From contig NZ_JAMQJY010000001.1 in the NCBI RefSeq assembly GCF_023703085.1, forward strand, positions 1,488,001 to 1,552,000: a stretch of DNA of 64,000 nucleotides, read 5' to 3'. Positions 28,698 to 37,172 of the stretch are shown one piece after another (position 1 is the stretch's first letter; each line of letters starts with the position of its first letter). Made by a program: the position numbers and the translations under genes. The DNA is from Alkalicoccobacillus plakortidis (GTDB lineage: Bacteria > Bacillota > Bacilli > Bacillales > Bacillaceae_D). The notes under the pieces are model-generated. The model saw only the letters and a program-made list of their open reading frames with translations. It did no database searches and was not told the origin of the DNA.

Positions 28698-29546
28698 TTA
28701 TAAAAGCCATTCACCTTCACAAATCGTTTCAGCCGCACCATTCATCAGAACATCTCCGTTTTCTAACCAAGTTATCAAAAGATCTCCTCCTAATAAATGT
28801 ACTGTTACTTCATTATCTCTTTGTGAATAGCCGTTTAATATAGATGCAACAACAGCTGCACAGGCACCCGTTCCACACGCCTGCGTAATTCCCGTTCCGC
28901 GTTCCCAGACGCGAAAATGTAGTTCATCCTCTTTTACAATTTGTACATATTCAACATTTACCCATTCAGGAAAACGTTCGTGTTTCTCAAGTGTTGGTCC
29001 AACCTGCATAAGAGGAACAGATTGAATATCCTCGGTAAAAATAACCGCATGTGGATTTCCCATCGAAACGGCTGTTAGACGAACTTCCTGCTCTCCAAGA
29101 TCAAATGATTCATTCACAACCTGATCCACTGCAGAACCAATCATTGGGATTGCGGATCTACTCAGTCTTGGCGCACCCATATTTACCGTAACGGTTGGAA
29201 CTTTATTTTGTTCATTTGGATGAACAGTGGCCTCCACTAACCCGCCTTTTGTTTGGATGTTAAAAACCGTTTGATTTACATATCCATTCTCATATGCAAA
29301 TTTAGCCACACAGCGCAAACCATTTCCACAGTTCATTGCTTCAGAACCATCATTGTTAAAAACACGCATGCTAATTTCTGCTGTATCGGATGGACCAATC
29401 AAAATCATTCCATCTGAACCAATTCCGTTATTTTTATCAGATACTTTTACAGCTAACCTAGGTAGATCATGCTCTTCCAGCGTTTCCTTAAATAAATCTA
29501 CATAAATATAACTATTACCTAAACCATGCATTTTTGTGAATTTCAT
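28698..29546 (-). CDS. dapF: Diaminopimelate epimerase
   Basis: 282 residues. Converts LL- to meso-diaminopimelate for lysine and peptidoglycan. Both catalytic cysteines are visible, in [13 protein letters not shown] and [11 protein letters not shown], and the N-terminus [16 protein letters not shown] is standard. Overlaps the preceding small gene by one base. B. subtilis dapF (yutL) lies in the same neighbourhood. Confidence 0.95.
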   Translation of the reverse strand: MKFTKMHGLGNSYIYVDLFKETLEEHDLPRLAVKVSDKNNGIGSDGMILIGPSDTAEISMRVFNNDGSEAMNCGNGLRCVAKFAYENGYVNQTVFNIQTKGGLVEATVHPNEQNKVPTVTVNMGAPRLSRSAIPMIGSAVDQVVNESFDLGEQEVRLTAVSMGNPHAVIFTEDIQSVPLMQVGPTLEKHERFPEWVNVEYVQIVKEDELHFRVWERGTGITQACGTGACAAVVASILNGYSQRDNEVTVHLLGGDLLITWLENGDVLMNGAAETICEGEWLL

Positions 29547-29794
29547 TATTTCCGATCCTCCCTAAGCGCCTGATTTGTCCAAAAGTAGTCTTCATCTGCC
29601 TCTAAAATGATTAATCTAGCATGACAACAAGGTAAGTTTAATTGCTTTTTTATACCTTCTTTGGCTTCCTCTAAATCTCTGTTTTTCATATGTGTCAATA
29701 CCTGATCTTCTCCGCAAAACGGGCATTCGTGCAGGTATACATCATTAAATTGTTTCTCATAGGGCCAAGAATGAGAAAACGGGATTAGTGGCAT
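29546..29794 (-). CDS. Small Cys-motif protein coupled to dapF
   Basis: 82 residues with CPFCG at about residue 24 and CCHAR at about 56, which could bind zinc. GAGGAGG precedes the ATG, and the stop shares a base with the dapF start, so both are co-translated. I do not recognise a named family. A structural zinc site is inferred from the cysteines only. Confidence 0.7.
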   Translation of the reverse strand: MPLIPFSHSWPYEKQFNDVYLHECPFCGEDQVLTHMKNRDLEEAKEGIKKQLNLPCCHARLIILEADEDYFWTNQALREDRK

Positions 29795-29820
29795 ATGTGT
29801 GACCTCCTCATTGGTTTCAC

Positions 29821-29849
29821 AAAAAAACTTCTAGTATCTGCTAGAAGTC
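29821..29849 (-). terminator. Terminator of yuzB
   Basis: On the minus strand ACTTCTAG pairs with CTAGAAGT and is followed by seven T, 6 bp after the yuzB stop. Confidence 0.85.
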
Positions 29850-29854
29850 ATTAA

Positions 29855-30091
29855 TTAAAACATTGGATTTTCCTCAAGAAAAACATATATATTCGCCACT
29901 AGTTCATCGGCTGTATTACCTGAGACAAGTTCACCGTTCACAAGTGCATACGGGCCCATCGAACATTCTCCACAGTGGCTTAAACATCCATAATCTATAA
30001 TATCCAAATTCGGATCTTTTTCGAGTTGTTCCATTGCACCTTGAGATTCACTCGCAAGATTACTGAAACAAAACTCAATAATTGGTCTCAT
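29855..30091 (-). CDS. yuzB: DUF1450 protein YuzB
   Basis: 78 residues, [16 protein letters not shown]... with conserved Cys in IEFCFSN and CLSHCGEC, and the ending [14 protein letters not shown]. This is nearly the same pattern as B. subtilis YuzB. Possibly a thioredoxin-like or metal-binding small protein; function unknown. Confidence 0.9.
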   Translation of the reverse strand: MRPIIEFCFSNLASESQGAMEQLEKDPNLDIIDYGCLSHCGECSMGPYALVNGELVSGNTADELVANIYVFLEENPMF

Positions 30092-30173
30092 CTTTTCACC
30101 TCAAATTTCTACCTATAGACTACCTTTTAGAAAAAAAGAAGTCAATGATCAGTCACTATCAGGCAAATTGACC

Positions 30174-30202
30174 TTGTTTTCTCCTTGTATGGTCGGTATA
30201 AT
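30174..30202 (+). promoter_or_regulatory. Promoter of the tetR-yutJ pair
   Basis: TTGTTT at 30174-30179 and TATAAT at 30197-30202 with a 17-bp spacer, upstream of the TetR-family gene. Confidence 0.65.
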
Positions 30203-30208
30203 TTAAAA

Positions 30209-30222
30209 ATGACCGGGGTCAT
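30209..30222. promoter_or_regulatory. Putative TetR operator palindrome
   Basis: ATGACC and GGTCAT arms around a GG spacer, just after the -10 box and before the Shine-Dalgarno AAGGAG. The position suits autoregulation by the TetR protein encoded next. Inference only. Confidence 0.45.
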
Positions 30223-30236
30223 CTAAGGAGAGAGCG

Positions 30237-30805
30237 ATAAGTGAAACAGCAAGTGAAAAAGGTAGAAACAAAAAAAGAATTGAAAACGCTGCACTTACTC
30301 TTTTTAGAGAAAAAGGGTTTGATCGTACAACTGTACAAGAAATCACAACCGCAGCTCGTGTAGCTAAAGGAACCTTTTTTAATTATTTTCCTACCAAAGA
30401 ATCAATTATGCACTCCTTAGCAAAGGAAAGACTAAGTAGCGTAATGAGGTATATTCGAAAATATCCTCGGAATCAGTTACAGCTTTCTAATCGAATTCAT
30501 TCATACTTATACTTTATCCTAGACGAATACGACCAACATCCTACTCTAACTATTCAGATTTGGCGTTGTGTTCTTGATGATGAGCACTTGCTTTTAGCTC
30601 ACTGGCGCGAATTACTTCAAACAGCCCTGACTCGCGATGAAATTTATGCCGAAACAGATATTGAACTTTGGGCACATATTATTCATTCTCATGTTTCCTA
30701 TGGTATTCACCTGTATTCTAAAGAACCTACACGTATACGATTATTAAATCGCGTAATGACGTTAGTCGAAGCAAGTTTATCAGCCATTATCGCGAAAAGG
30801 AGTAA
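30237..30805 (+). CDS. TetR-family regulator (start and end disturbed)
   Basis: The HTH region (RIENAALTLFREKGFDRTTVQEITTAARVAKGTFFNYFPTKE) and an all-helical C-terminal domain form a normal TetR of about 188 residues. AAGGAG stands 6 nt before ATA 30237, where ATG-Ser-Glu would be typical. Alternatively GTG 30241 is the start if the A7 run at 30270 has lost one A. The frame then runs without a stop into yutJ; one extra A in GCGAAAAGG at 30793-30799 would end it as AKKE-stop at 30805. I therefore treat the fusion as apparent and give separate genes. The ligand is unknown. Confidence 0.7.
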
Positions 30806-30812
30806 ACCTTAC

Positions 30813-31880
30813 ATGGAAAAACTAGTTATTCTAGGTGCTGGTTATGGCGGAATGCGTGTTATGCAGCGACTTCTTCCAAATGACCTGCCAAAAAATGTTG
30901 AGATTACGTTAATTGATCGCTTGCCCTACCATTGTTTAAAAACAGAATATTATGCTCTCGCTGCAGGTACTGCCGCAGATCATCATTTACGCGTTGCCTT
31001 TCCTGAAGACTCTCGTTTAAAAGTAACATATGCTAACGTCGATTCAATTGAACTTGAAGAAAAAGCAGTGATCCTCGAGAGCGGAGAGTCTGTTCCATAC
31101 GATAAGCTCATTGTTGGACTTGGTTGCGAAGACAAATATCATGGCGTTCCAGGCGCCAAAGAACATGCTTATAGTATTCAAACAATGGGAGCCACTCGTA
31201 AGACTTATGAAGCCCTAAACAACGTTCGTCCGGAAGGAATCGTATCGATTGTAGGCGGTGGCTTAAGTGGTGTCGAATTAGCAAGTGAACTTCGCGAAAG
31301 TCGACCTGATTTAACCATCAAATTGTTCGACCGTGGTGAAATGATTTTATCTGCATTCCCACGCAAACTAAGCACGTATGTACAAGGATGGTTCGTTGAC
31401 CATGGTGTTGACATCATCAATAAATCAAATATCACAAAAGTAGAACCCGATGCTATCTATAATCATGACGAACGAATTGAAGTCGATGCAGTTATTTGGA
31501 CAGCAGGCATTCAACCAGTTGAAGTCGTACGGAACTTAGACGTAGCAAAAGATTCCGCAGGTCGTATCGAATTAACCCCACAACATTTTCTTCCCGGTAA
31601 CGAAGATGTATTTGTAGTAGGTGACTGTGCGAGCCTGCCTCATGCCCCAAGTGCGCAGCTAGCAGAAGGGCAGGCCGAACAAATTGTTCAGATCCTCAAG
31701 GCACAGTGGAACGGAGAAGCCTTACCTGAACAGCTGCCAAAAATTAAACTAAAAGGTGTACTAGGTTCACTAGGCAAAAAGCACGGATTTGGCCTTATGG
31801 GCGAACGTACATTACTCGGACGAGTCCCCCGCGTATTAAAAAGTGGTGTGCTTTGGATGTACAAGTATCACTCAGGATGA
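30813..31880 (+). CDS. yutJ: NADH dehydrogenase-like protein YutJ
   Basis: 355 residues, the exact length of B. subtilis YutJ. The FAD motif [16 protein letters not shown] is at the start, the NADH motif VSIVGGGLSGVELASEL in the middle, and the C-terminal VVGDCASLPHAPSAQLAEGQAEQIVQIL is conserved. Probably a type II NADH:quinone oxidoreductase-like flavoprotein; the electron acceptor is not proven. AAAAGGAG lies 10 nt before ATG 30813, inside the end of the TetR gene, so the two are co-transcribed. Confidence 0.9.
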   Translation: MEKLVILGAGYGGMRVMQRLLPNDLPKNVEITLIDRLPYHCLKTEYYALAAGTAADHHLRVAFPEDSRLKVTYANVDSIELEEKAVILESGESVPYDKLIVGLGCEDKYHGVPGAKEHAYSIQTMGATRKTYEALNNVRPEGIVSIVGGGLSGVELASELRESRPDLTIKLFDRGEMILSAFPRKLSTYVQGWFVDHGVDIINKSNITKVEPDAIYNHDERIEVDAVIWTAGIQPVEVVRNLDVAKDSAGRIELTPQHFLPGNEDVFVVGDCASLPHAPSAQLAEGQAEQIVQILKAQWNGEALPEQLPKIKLKGVLGSLGKKHGFGLMGERTLLGRVPRVLKSGVLWMYKYHSG

Positions 31881-31887
31881 ATAGACC

Positions 31888-31923
31888 AAAAAGCAGTAGC
31901 CCGGCCGGCTACTGCTTTTTTTC
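31888..31923 (+). terminator. Terminator of yutJ
   Basis: Stem AAAAAGCAGTAGCC with GGCTACTGCTTTTT around a GC-rich loop, then a T-run, 8 bp after the stop. Confidence 0.9.
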
Positions 31924-31953
31924 ATGGAGGTGCGGGCGGAAGTGCCGTTGCGT

Positions 31954-32286
31954 CTTGTTATGTAGGGAGCGGGCTTGGTGTTGGGAGTGCGAGCTTGGTG
32001 TTGACCGCTCCGGCTTGGTGTTGGTCGCTCCGGCTTGGTGCGGTGCTCTCGAGCTTGGTGTTTAGGTGTTTTCTCTTAGTGTTAAGGACGTTTCTCTTGG
32101 TATCTCAGCATACTTCTTAGTGAGGAGGCCTCCTATCTTGCTATTAGCATCCTCTTCTTGCCATACTCCGAATCAAGCTTGGTGTTCACAAATTCTCTCT
32201 TGGTACCACTTTCCCTCTCTTACTAAATCTAGATCTGTCTTGGTGGGTCAGCTCATCGTCTTGATTATGGAGCCCCCCTTCTTGCT
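31954..32286 (+). repeat. Phased CTTGG array B1, 17 copies every 20-21 bp
   Basis: CTTGG or close variants (CTTAG, CTTGC, CTTAC, CTTGA) begin at 31954, 31974, 31994, 32014, 32034, 32054, 32075, 32096, 32116, 32137, 32157, 32178, 32199, 32219, 32239, 32260 and 32281. Spacing is always 20 or 21 bp. The first units read CGGCTTGGTGTTGGTCGCTC-like and are more alike; later ones diverge outside the motif. It lies on the coding strand after yutJ, between convergent genes. Open frames across it are not credible genes. Confidence 0.92.
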
Positions 32287-32307
32287 AAACTCCAAATGCC
32301 CTCATAC

Positions 32308-32342
32308 GATAGAAAAATGGACATTTTTCTTCCTTATTTCAT
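32308..32342. repeat. Array tail element, copy 1
   Basis: A 35-bp block with a 9-bp inverted repeat (AGAAAAATG/CATTTTTCT, loop GA) followed by TCCTTATTTCAT. Recurs at 32624-32658 with only the 2-nt loop changed. Confidence 0.85.
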
Positions 32343-32370
32343 TTGAATTAGATCTTTGATGCAGTTGGGT

Positions 32371-32602
32371 CTTGATGTGTTGGCTTTGTTCTTGGTGTCA
32401 AAGTCATATCTCTTGGCACACCCCCACCCGTCTTGGTGCTCCGCCATTCGTTCTTGTTATAGACACCATCTTCTTGCCAAACTTCCCATCCAGCTTGGTT
32501 TTCCCCGACTTACTCTTGCCAAGACTTTCACTCTCTTGCTAAATCGAAATCGATCTTGGTTCTCCGCCTATCCGTCTTACTCACAAAGCACTTCTTCTTG
32601 CA
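32371..32602 (+). repeat. Phased CTTGG array B2, 12 copies every 20-21 bp
   Basis: CTTGG and variants begin at 32371, 32391, 32412, 32432, 32453, 32473, 32494, 32515, 32535, 32555, 32576 and 32597. Same spacing rule and orientation as array B1, and it ends in the same tail element, so the module (array plus tail) is duplicated in tandem. Confidence 0.92.
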
Positions 32603-32623
32603 AAACCCAAAATCCCTTATTCA

Positions 32624-32658
32624 GATAGAAAAATGTTCATTTTTCTTCCTTATTTCAT
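32624..32658. repeat. Array tail element, copy 2
   Basis: Identical to the block at 32308-32342 except for the hairpin loop (TT instead of GA). It reaches the last base of the convergent yuzD gene. Confidence 0.85.
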
Positions 32659-32969
32659 CAGACAGCCGCTTCAACCTTAGCTGACACACTTTTGAGATTT
32701 GGATTTCCTTCTGCAATAACTTCTCCATTTAATACGACGAGTGGATAAAAGTATTCATCATTTAAGATGGCTTCAGAGAATGATTCTTGTTCTTCTCCGT
32801 TTGGATTCTCGATATCCACATATAAAACTTCTAACCCAATGTCGGGGAATTTTCTACTTAATGCTGCTTCTAACCATTCCTTTGTTTCTAATGCACTTGG
32901 CAGATGTACACAGCTTGCACATTTCTGTTCAGCACCGTATACAGTCACTATTATTCCGATAGTACTCAC
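32658..32969 (-). CDS. yuzD: DUF1462 protein YuzD
   Basis: 103 residues with a thioredoxin-like CASC motif in YGAEQKCASCVHLPSALET and the conserved end VLNGEVIAEGNPNLKSV. B. subtilis YuzD is the same and sits beside yutI. Likely a thiol-disulfide or Fe-S-related small protein. Start GTG 32969 is close to its GAGAGGA site; a slightly later GTG is possible. Confidence 0.87.
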   Translation of the reverse strand: MSTIGIIVTVYGAEQKCASCVHLPSALETKEWLEAALSRKFPDIGLEVLYVDIENPNGEEQESFSEAILNDEYFYPLVVLNGEVIAEGNPNLKSVSAKVEAAV

Positions 32970-33150
32970 TTCCTCTCATAAGCAGATTACCTAATAATGA
33001 TAAAAGATTCAATAAAAGAATCTGATTTGAAGAGCTACTTGTTTTATTTACCTAATCAAACTGTGAGAACAATTCTCGAAAAAATACTTCAGGATAATGG
33101 ATTTTTTTCGTTATGGCGATTATAATAGGGTAAGAAAGGAGTGTTGACCC

Positions 33151-33390
33151 ATGGAAACAAGTACTGATATGTTAGAAGAAGTACAAGAAGTATTAGAGAA
33201 GCTTCGTCCTTTTTTACTTCGTGACGGTGGAGATGTTGAGCTCGTAGGAATTGAAGATGGTATTGTACGTGTACGTCTATTAGGCGCATGCGGATCTTGC
33301 CCAAGTTCAACGATTACTCTAAAAGCGGGTATTGAACGCGCGCTTCTTGAGGAAGTACCTGGAGTAAAAGAGTTAGAGCAAGTATTTTAA
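33151..33390 (+). CDS. yutI: NifU-like Fe-S protein YutI
   Basis: 79 residues, a stand-alone NifU C-terminal (Nfu) domain: [48 protein letters not shown] with the cluster-binding CGSC. A carrier for iron-sulfur clusters. AAAGGAG is 12 nt before ATG. Monocistronic, with its own terminator. Confidence 0.93.
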   Translation: METSTDMLEEVQEVLEKLRPFLLRDGGDVELVGIEDGIVRVRLLGACGSCPSSTITLKAGIERALLEEVPGVKELEQVF

Positions 33391-33398
33391 TAAAGATT

Positions 33399-33430
33399 AA
33401 ACGCCTGGTCATCAGACCAGGCGTTTTTTT
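33399..33430. terminator. Bidirectional terminator
   Basis: Perfect stem AAACGCCTGGTC/GACCAGGCGTTT with a 4-nt loop between yutI and the convergent SplA-like gene. Confidence 0.92.
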
Positions 33431-33433
33431 TAA

Positions 33434-33664
33434 TTACATCATAAATTGATCATACAGTTGTTCAGCTGCTTCGTAGGTTGCAAAGATGGCGTCATCCTCT
33501 TCAATTGGATGATAATAATCATAGAGAAGTAATGACAATACGGATGGGTCCATAGGATCCCGAGCAATTGTTGCTTCTTGGATCGTTGCAACAGTTGGCG
33601 TGTGAGGATTTCTGTAGATAATATAAACGGACTGCCCTTCATATAAGCTATTTACATCTAACAT
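33434..33664 (-). CDS. SplA-domain small regulator
   Basis: 76 residues starting MLDVNSLYEGQSVYIIYRNPHTPTV. I chose the start at 33664, with GGAGGTG 6 nt upstream; a longer frame begins at 33709. The VYIIYRNPH..ATIQEA..LLLYDYYHP..DDAIF pattern matches the SplA family as I remember it. In B. subtilis SplA is a negative regulator of spore photoproduct lyase (splAB). No splB is adjacent here, so the target is unknown. Confidence 0.65.
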   Translation of the reverse strand: MLDVNSLYEGQSVYIIYRNPHTPTVATIQEATIARDPMDPSVLSLLLYDYYHPIEEDDAIFATYEAAEQLYDQFMM

Positions 33665-33739
33665 CTCATCCACCTCCAGCCTATTTGAGTTCAGCCGTAG
33701 TATATGCAATGAATTCGTAAATATTCCTTATTAGCACTT

Positions 33740-34642
33740 TTATTTTGTTATTACCTGAACTCCATCACTCGCCGGGCTTAACACATCGATTTCAATACCC
33801 TCAAATGCCTGACTAATTTTATCTGCCACTTGTTGACCATAACCTTGTTTGGTAATACATAAAATCGTTGGTCCAGCGCCACTTAACGCAGCTCCGTAAA
33901 TATCCTCTTGAGTAGAGGCGTACGTTAATGCCTCGTCTAAAAGAGGGATTAATTGTTTACGATAAGGCTGATGATACAGATCTTTACCCATCATCTCGCC
34001 AGCTAATTTCCAGTCACCTGTTAAAGCGGCGGCCGTCAGTACATTGCCTATACTACCAGCCTTAACAGCTTCTGCAAAAGCTAGTTGACTCGGCAATACG
34101 CCCCGTGCCGTTTTAGTTAATACCTCATTTTTCGGAATCAGGCAAACGAGATCGATCTCTGGAACTCCAGCAGCTATCACATGTGTAGACTCTTCACTAT
34201 GCGTACCAATAACAAGTCCGCCATAGACAGAGGCTGCTACATTATCGGGATGACCTTCCCAAAGACTAGCAATACGAACTTTCTCTGCAGGCGTTACCGA
34301 TTCTTTATAGAAAAAACAACCGAGCTCTATGCCTGCTACAATTGCGGCTGCACTACTTCCAAGTCCACGCGCCAATGGAATATTACTCGTCATCACAACA
34401 TGGCATGGGGGAATTACTACTCCGAATAACTTGCCAACATGCTTCGCTACCTCACAAACAAGGTTCGTTTCATCAGGTGGAATACCTATTAGATCCTCAG
34501 AATCAGAGGAGAAAAACCACTCTTCTGCTGTTTGCACATTCAGTTCAAGATAACGACTAACAGCTAAGCCAATTGAATCAAAACCTGGTCCCAGATTCGC
34601 CGTGCTACCTGGAACCTTTATTTGAAAAGACACAGCATTCAT
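33740..34642 (-). CDS. thrB: Homoserine kinase
   Basis: 300 residues, GHMP kinase. Phosphorylates homoserine for threonine synthesis. The N-terminal KVPGSTANLGPGFDSIGLA, the ATP loop NIPLARGLGSSAAAIVAGIE and the C-terminal GAALSGAGPTILC are the family landmarks. Its ATG shares a base with the thrC stop (TAATG), so it is translated together with thrC. Confidence 0.95.
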   Translation of the reverse strand: MNAVSFQIKVPGSTANLGPGFDSIGLAVSRYLELNVQTAEEWFFSSDSEDLIGIPPDETNLVCEVAKHVGKLFGVVIPPCHVVMTSNIPLARGLGSSAAAIVAGIELGCFFYKESVTPAEKVRIASLWEGHPDNVAASVYGGLVIGTHSEESTHVIAAGVPEIDLVCLIPKNEVLTKTARGVLPSQLAFAEAVKAGSIGNVLTAAALTGDWKLAGEMMGKDLYHQPYRKQLIPLLDEALTYASTQEDIYGAALSGAGPTILCITKQGYGQQVADKISQAFEGIEIDVLSPASDGVQVITK

Positions 34643-35708
34643 TACTGAGTCACACCTTGTTTAAGATGGGCAAGGAAAGCTTCTTTTTCGTTTGGAAGTA
34701 ATGTTGGTTTTACTTTTACACTTTCAATGGCGGTTGCTTGGATCCTTTAATCCATTTCCTGTTAGTACACAAACCACTTTTGATCCCTTTTTAATTTCAC
34801 CAGAATCAATTTGCTTCTTTAAGCCTGCAAGAGAAGCAGCAGAAGCAGGTTCTGCAAATACGCCTTCTTTAGTTGCCAACGTCTGATATGCTTCAATAAT
34901 TTCTTCATCTGTTACAAAGTCAATTTTACCATTCGATTCGTTGACGGCTGAAACAGCCTTATCCCAGCTGCCTGGATTCCCGATACGAATAGCTGTTGCG
35001 ATTGTTTCTGGGTCTTCAATGACTTCATCACGAACAATTGCTGCTGCTCCCTCTGCTTCGAACCCTCTCATTTGAGGCAGACCGGTGCCTTTTGCTTCAT
35101 GATATTCCTTGAAACCTTTCCAATAAGCGGTGATGTTCCCGGCATTACCAACCGGAATACACAAAACATCTGGCGCTTGTCCAAGTGCGTCGCATACTTC
35201 AAAAGCGGCTGTTTTTTGTCCTTCAATGCGGTATGGATTCACTGAATTAACAAGTGTAATGGGCTCAACTTCACTGATGGCACGTACGATGTCCAATGCG
35301 TGGTCAAAGTTCCCTTGAATTTCAAGGACCTCAGCACCATACATAACGGCTTGAGCTAGCTTACCAAGAGCTATTTTGCCTTCTGGAATAACAACAATAC
35401 AACGAAGTCCTGCGCGTGCACCATAAGCTGCGGCGGCTGCAGACGTATTGCCAGTAGATGCGCAAATAATTGCTTTACTGCCTTCTTCTTTTGCTTTTGC
35501 CACTGCCATAACCATGCCTCGATCTTTAAAAGATCCTGTCGGGTTAGCACCCTCGTACTTTACGTGAATGTCTACTCCCCATTCTTTTGAAAGGCGTTCT
35601 AGTGGGACAAGTGGAGTATCACCTTCTGATAACGATAATGATGGTGTGTTCTCTGATACTGGTAAAAACTCCGCGTATTCTTTAATAAGACCTTTCCAAG
35701 CTACTCAT
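34642..35708 (-). CDS. thrC: Threonine synthase (two frameshifts, likely artefact)
   Basis: PLP enzyme that converts phosphohomoserine to threonine. The main frame carries [33 protein letters not shown] and LTGNGLKDP. The N-terminal frame needs GCTGG instead of GCTTGG at 35696-35701 (giving [16 protein letters not shown] and the PLP-lysine segment GSFKDRGM), and the C-terminal frame needs CCAGC at 34736-34741 (giving [17 protein letters not shown]). Both repairs give a full 355-residue protein ending at 34642. AAGGGGG precedes the ATG. Middle gene of hom-thrC-thrB. Confidence 0.93.
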
Positions 35709-35709
35709 G

Positions 35710-37005
35710 TTAATTTCCCCCTTCAACGCAATAACTGCTCTCTACTGACTCAACTACCTCAACATTTCCTAATCGTTCTAGCAAACCATCGAATGTCTTT
35801 TTACTTGTTTTATGAGTCACAACAATAATCTCTGCCAATTCTTCTCCTTCAACCGGCAACTGTAAAAGCTTTTCAAAACTTACGTCAAATTCAGCAAACA
35901 GTGCAGTAATAGCTGAAAACGTTCCTGTCTGATCGAGGACTCTAAGTCTGATAAAATATTGAGAGTCAATTTCATCTGCTGATTTTAGTTTCTTTTCATT
36001 CATTGGTGCAAGCACACTTTTTCCGTTAACACCAAGTCTCATGTTTTTCATAACCGTTACTAAGTCAGATACAACAGCGGTTGCTGTCGGAAGTGACCCT
36101 GCTCCAGGACCGTAAAACATCGTCTCCCCGACGGCCTCACCGTGAATATAAACAGCGTTATATTCATTGTGAACAGAAGATAAAGGATGCTCATTTGGTA
36201 ATAAAGTCGGACGCACACTAACATCAATTTTGCCTTTTGTACGATCGGCAATCCCAATTAGCTTCATTGTGTAACCAAGTCTTTCAGCATATTGAAGATC
36301 GACATCTGAGACACTGCTAATTCCCTCAACAGACACATCTGCTAAACTAACTGGCGCAGAGAATCCAAGTGTTGCTAGAATCGCCATTTTTCTTGCCGCA
36401 TCTAAACCTTCAACATCAGCAGTTGGATCACTCTCTGCAAAACCAAGCTCTTGAGCCTGTTTTAATACATCATCATAAGAGCTACCTTTTGTGCTCATCT
36501 TTGTTAGAATATAATTTGTTGTTCCATTCACGATGCCCATGATTTTTGTAATACGATCAGCTGATAATCCATCAGATAAACTGCGTAGAATAGGAATTCC
36601 ACCTGCAACACTTGCTTCATAATACAAATCACAGTTGTATTCCACCGCCGTTTTTAACAGTTCAGCGCCGTGAATGGCCATTAAGTCTTTGTTGGCCGTG
36701 ACAACATGTTTATGATTGGAAAGAGCCGTTAGTAACCACTCTTTTGTTTGTTCAACTCCACCGATCACTTCAACAATGACATCGATTTCTTCATCATTAA
36801 GCACTTCTTGTGGATCTTCGGTTAAGAGCGCATCTTGGAATGAATTCTCTCTAAGCTTTTGTTTGTTGCGCACAAGAACTTTTTTAATTTCAACTGGACA
36901 GCCTACTTGATGCTGTAACTCTTTTTGGTGGCGTGTAATAATAGACGCCACACCTGTTCCAACTGTTCCTAGTCCAAGAAGTCCTACTTTTACAGACTCT
37001 TCCAC
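35710..37005 (-). CDS. hom: Homoserine dehydrogenase
   Basis: 431 residues. Reduces aspartate semialdehyde to homoserine. The order is an NAD(P) motif (VGLLGLGTVGTGVASII), the catalytic domain (VEGLDAARKMAILA; NGTTNYILTKM), then a C-terminal ACT domain (RLRVLDQTGTFSAITALFAEFDVSFEKL) that usually senses threonine. I start at GTG 37005, spaced for GGGAG; ATG 37020 adds five residues. First gene of the operon; thrC follows after 1 bp. Confidence 0.95.
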   Translation of the reverse strand: MEESVKVGLLGLGTVGTGVASIITRHQKELQHQVGCPVEIKKVLVRNKQKLRENSFQDALLTEDPQEVLNDEEIDVIVEVIGGVEQTKEWLLTALSNHKHVVTANKDLMAIHGAELLKTAVEYNCDLYYEASVAGGIPILRSLSDGLSADRITKIMGIVNGTTNYILTKMSTKGSSYDDVLKQAQELGFAESDPTADVEGLDAARKMAILATLGFSAPVSLADVSVEGISSVSDVDLQYAERLGYTMKLIGIADRTKGKIDVSVRPTLLPNEHPLSSVHNEYNAVYIHGEAVGETMFYGPGAGSLPTATAVVSDLVTVMKNMRLGVNGKSVLAPMNEKKLKSADEIDSQYFIRLRVLDQTGTFSAITALFAEFDVSFEKLLQLPVEGEELAEIIVVTHKTSKKTFDGLLERLGNVEVVESVESSYCVEGGN

Positions 37006-37060
37006 AACTCCCACTCCCATCTAATCTCTATAAAAATACAATTGTATATATATAAAGGAC

Positions 37061-37089
37061 ATTATAGACCTGATTCCAACTTAAAACAA
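37061..37089 (-). promoter_or_regulatory. SigA-type promoter of hom-thrC-thrB
   Basis: On the minus strand TTGTTT (37089-37084) and TATAAT (37066-37061) with a 17-bp spacer, 56 bp before the hom start. Confidence 0.75.
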
Positions 37090-37135
37090 GAACCTTCTGA
37101 AAGTTTAAGAAACGACGACTTAATCTAATGCAAAA

Positions 37136-37168
37136 CAAAAACCGTTCCTATAAAAGAAGCGGTTTTGT
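37136..37168 (-). terminator. Terminator of yutH
   Basis: On the minus strand AAAACCGCTTC faces GAACGGTTTT (one mismatch), followed by TTGTTTTG, just after the yutH stop. Confidence 0.75.
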
Positions 37169-37172
37169 CTAC

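Noticed and set aside
17612..32602. Arrays as CRISPR loci
   Set aside because: Only five to six bases are conserved per unit, no 25-40 bp repeats, no unique spacers and no cas genes.
31853..32628. Several open frames across array B
   Set aside because: They lie wholly in the phased CTTGG array, start without sites and change frame at will.
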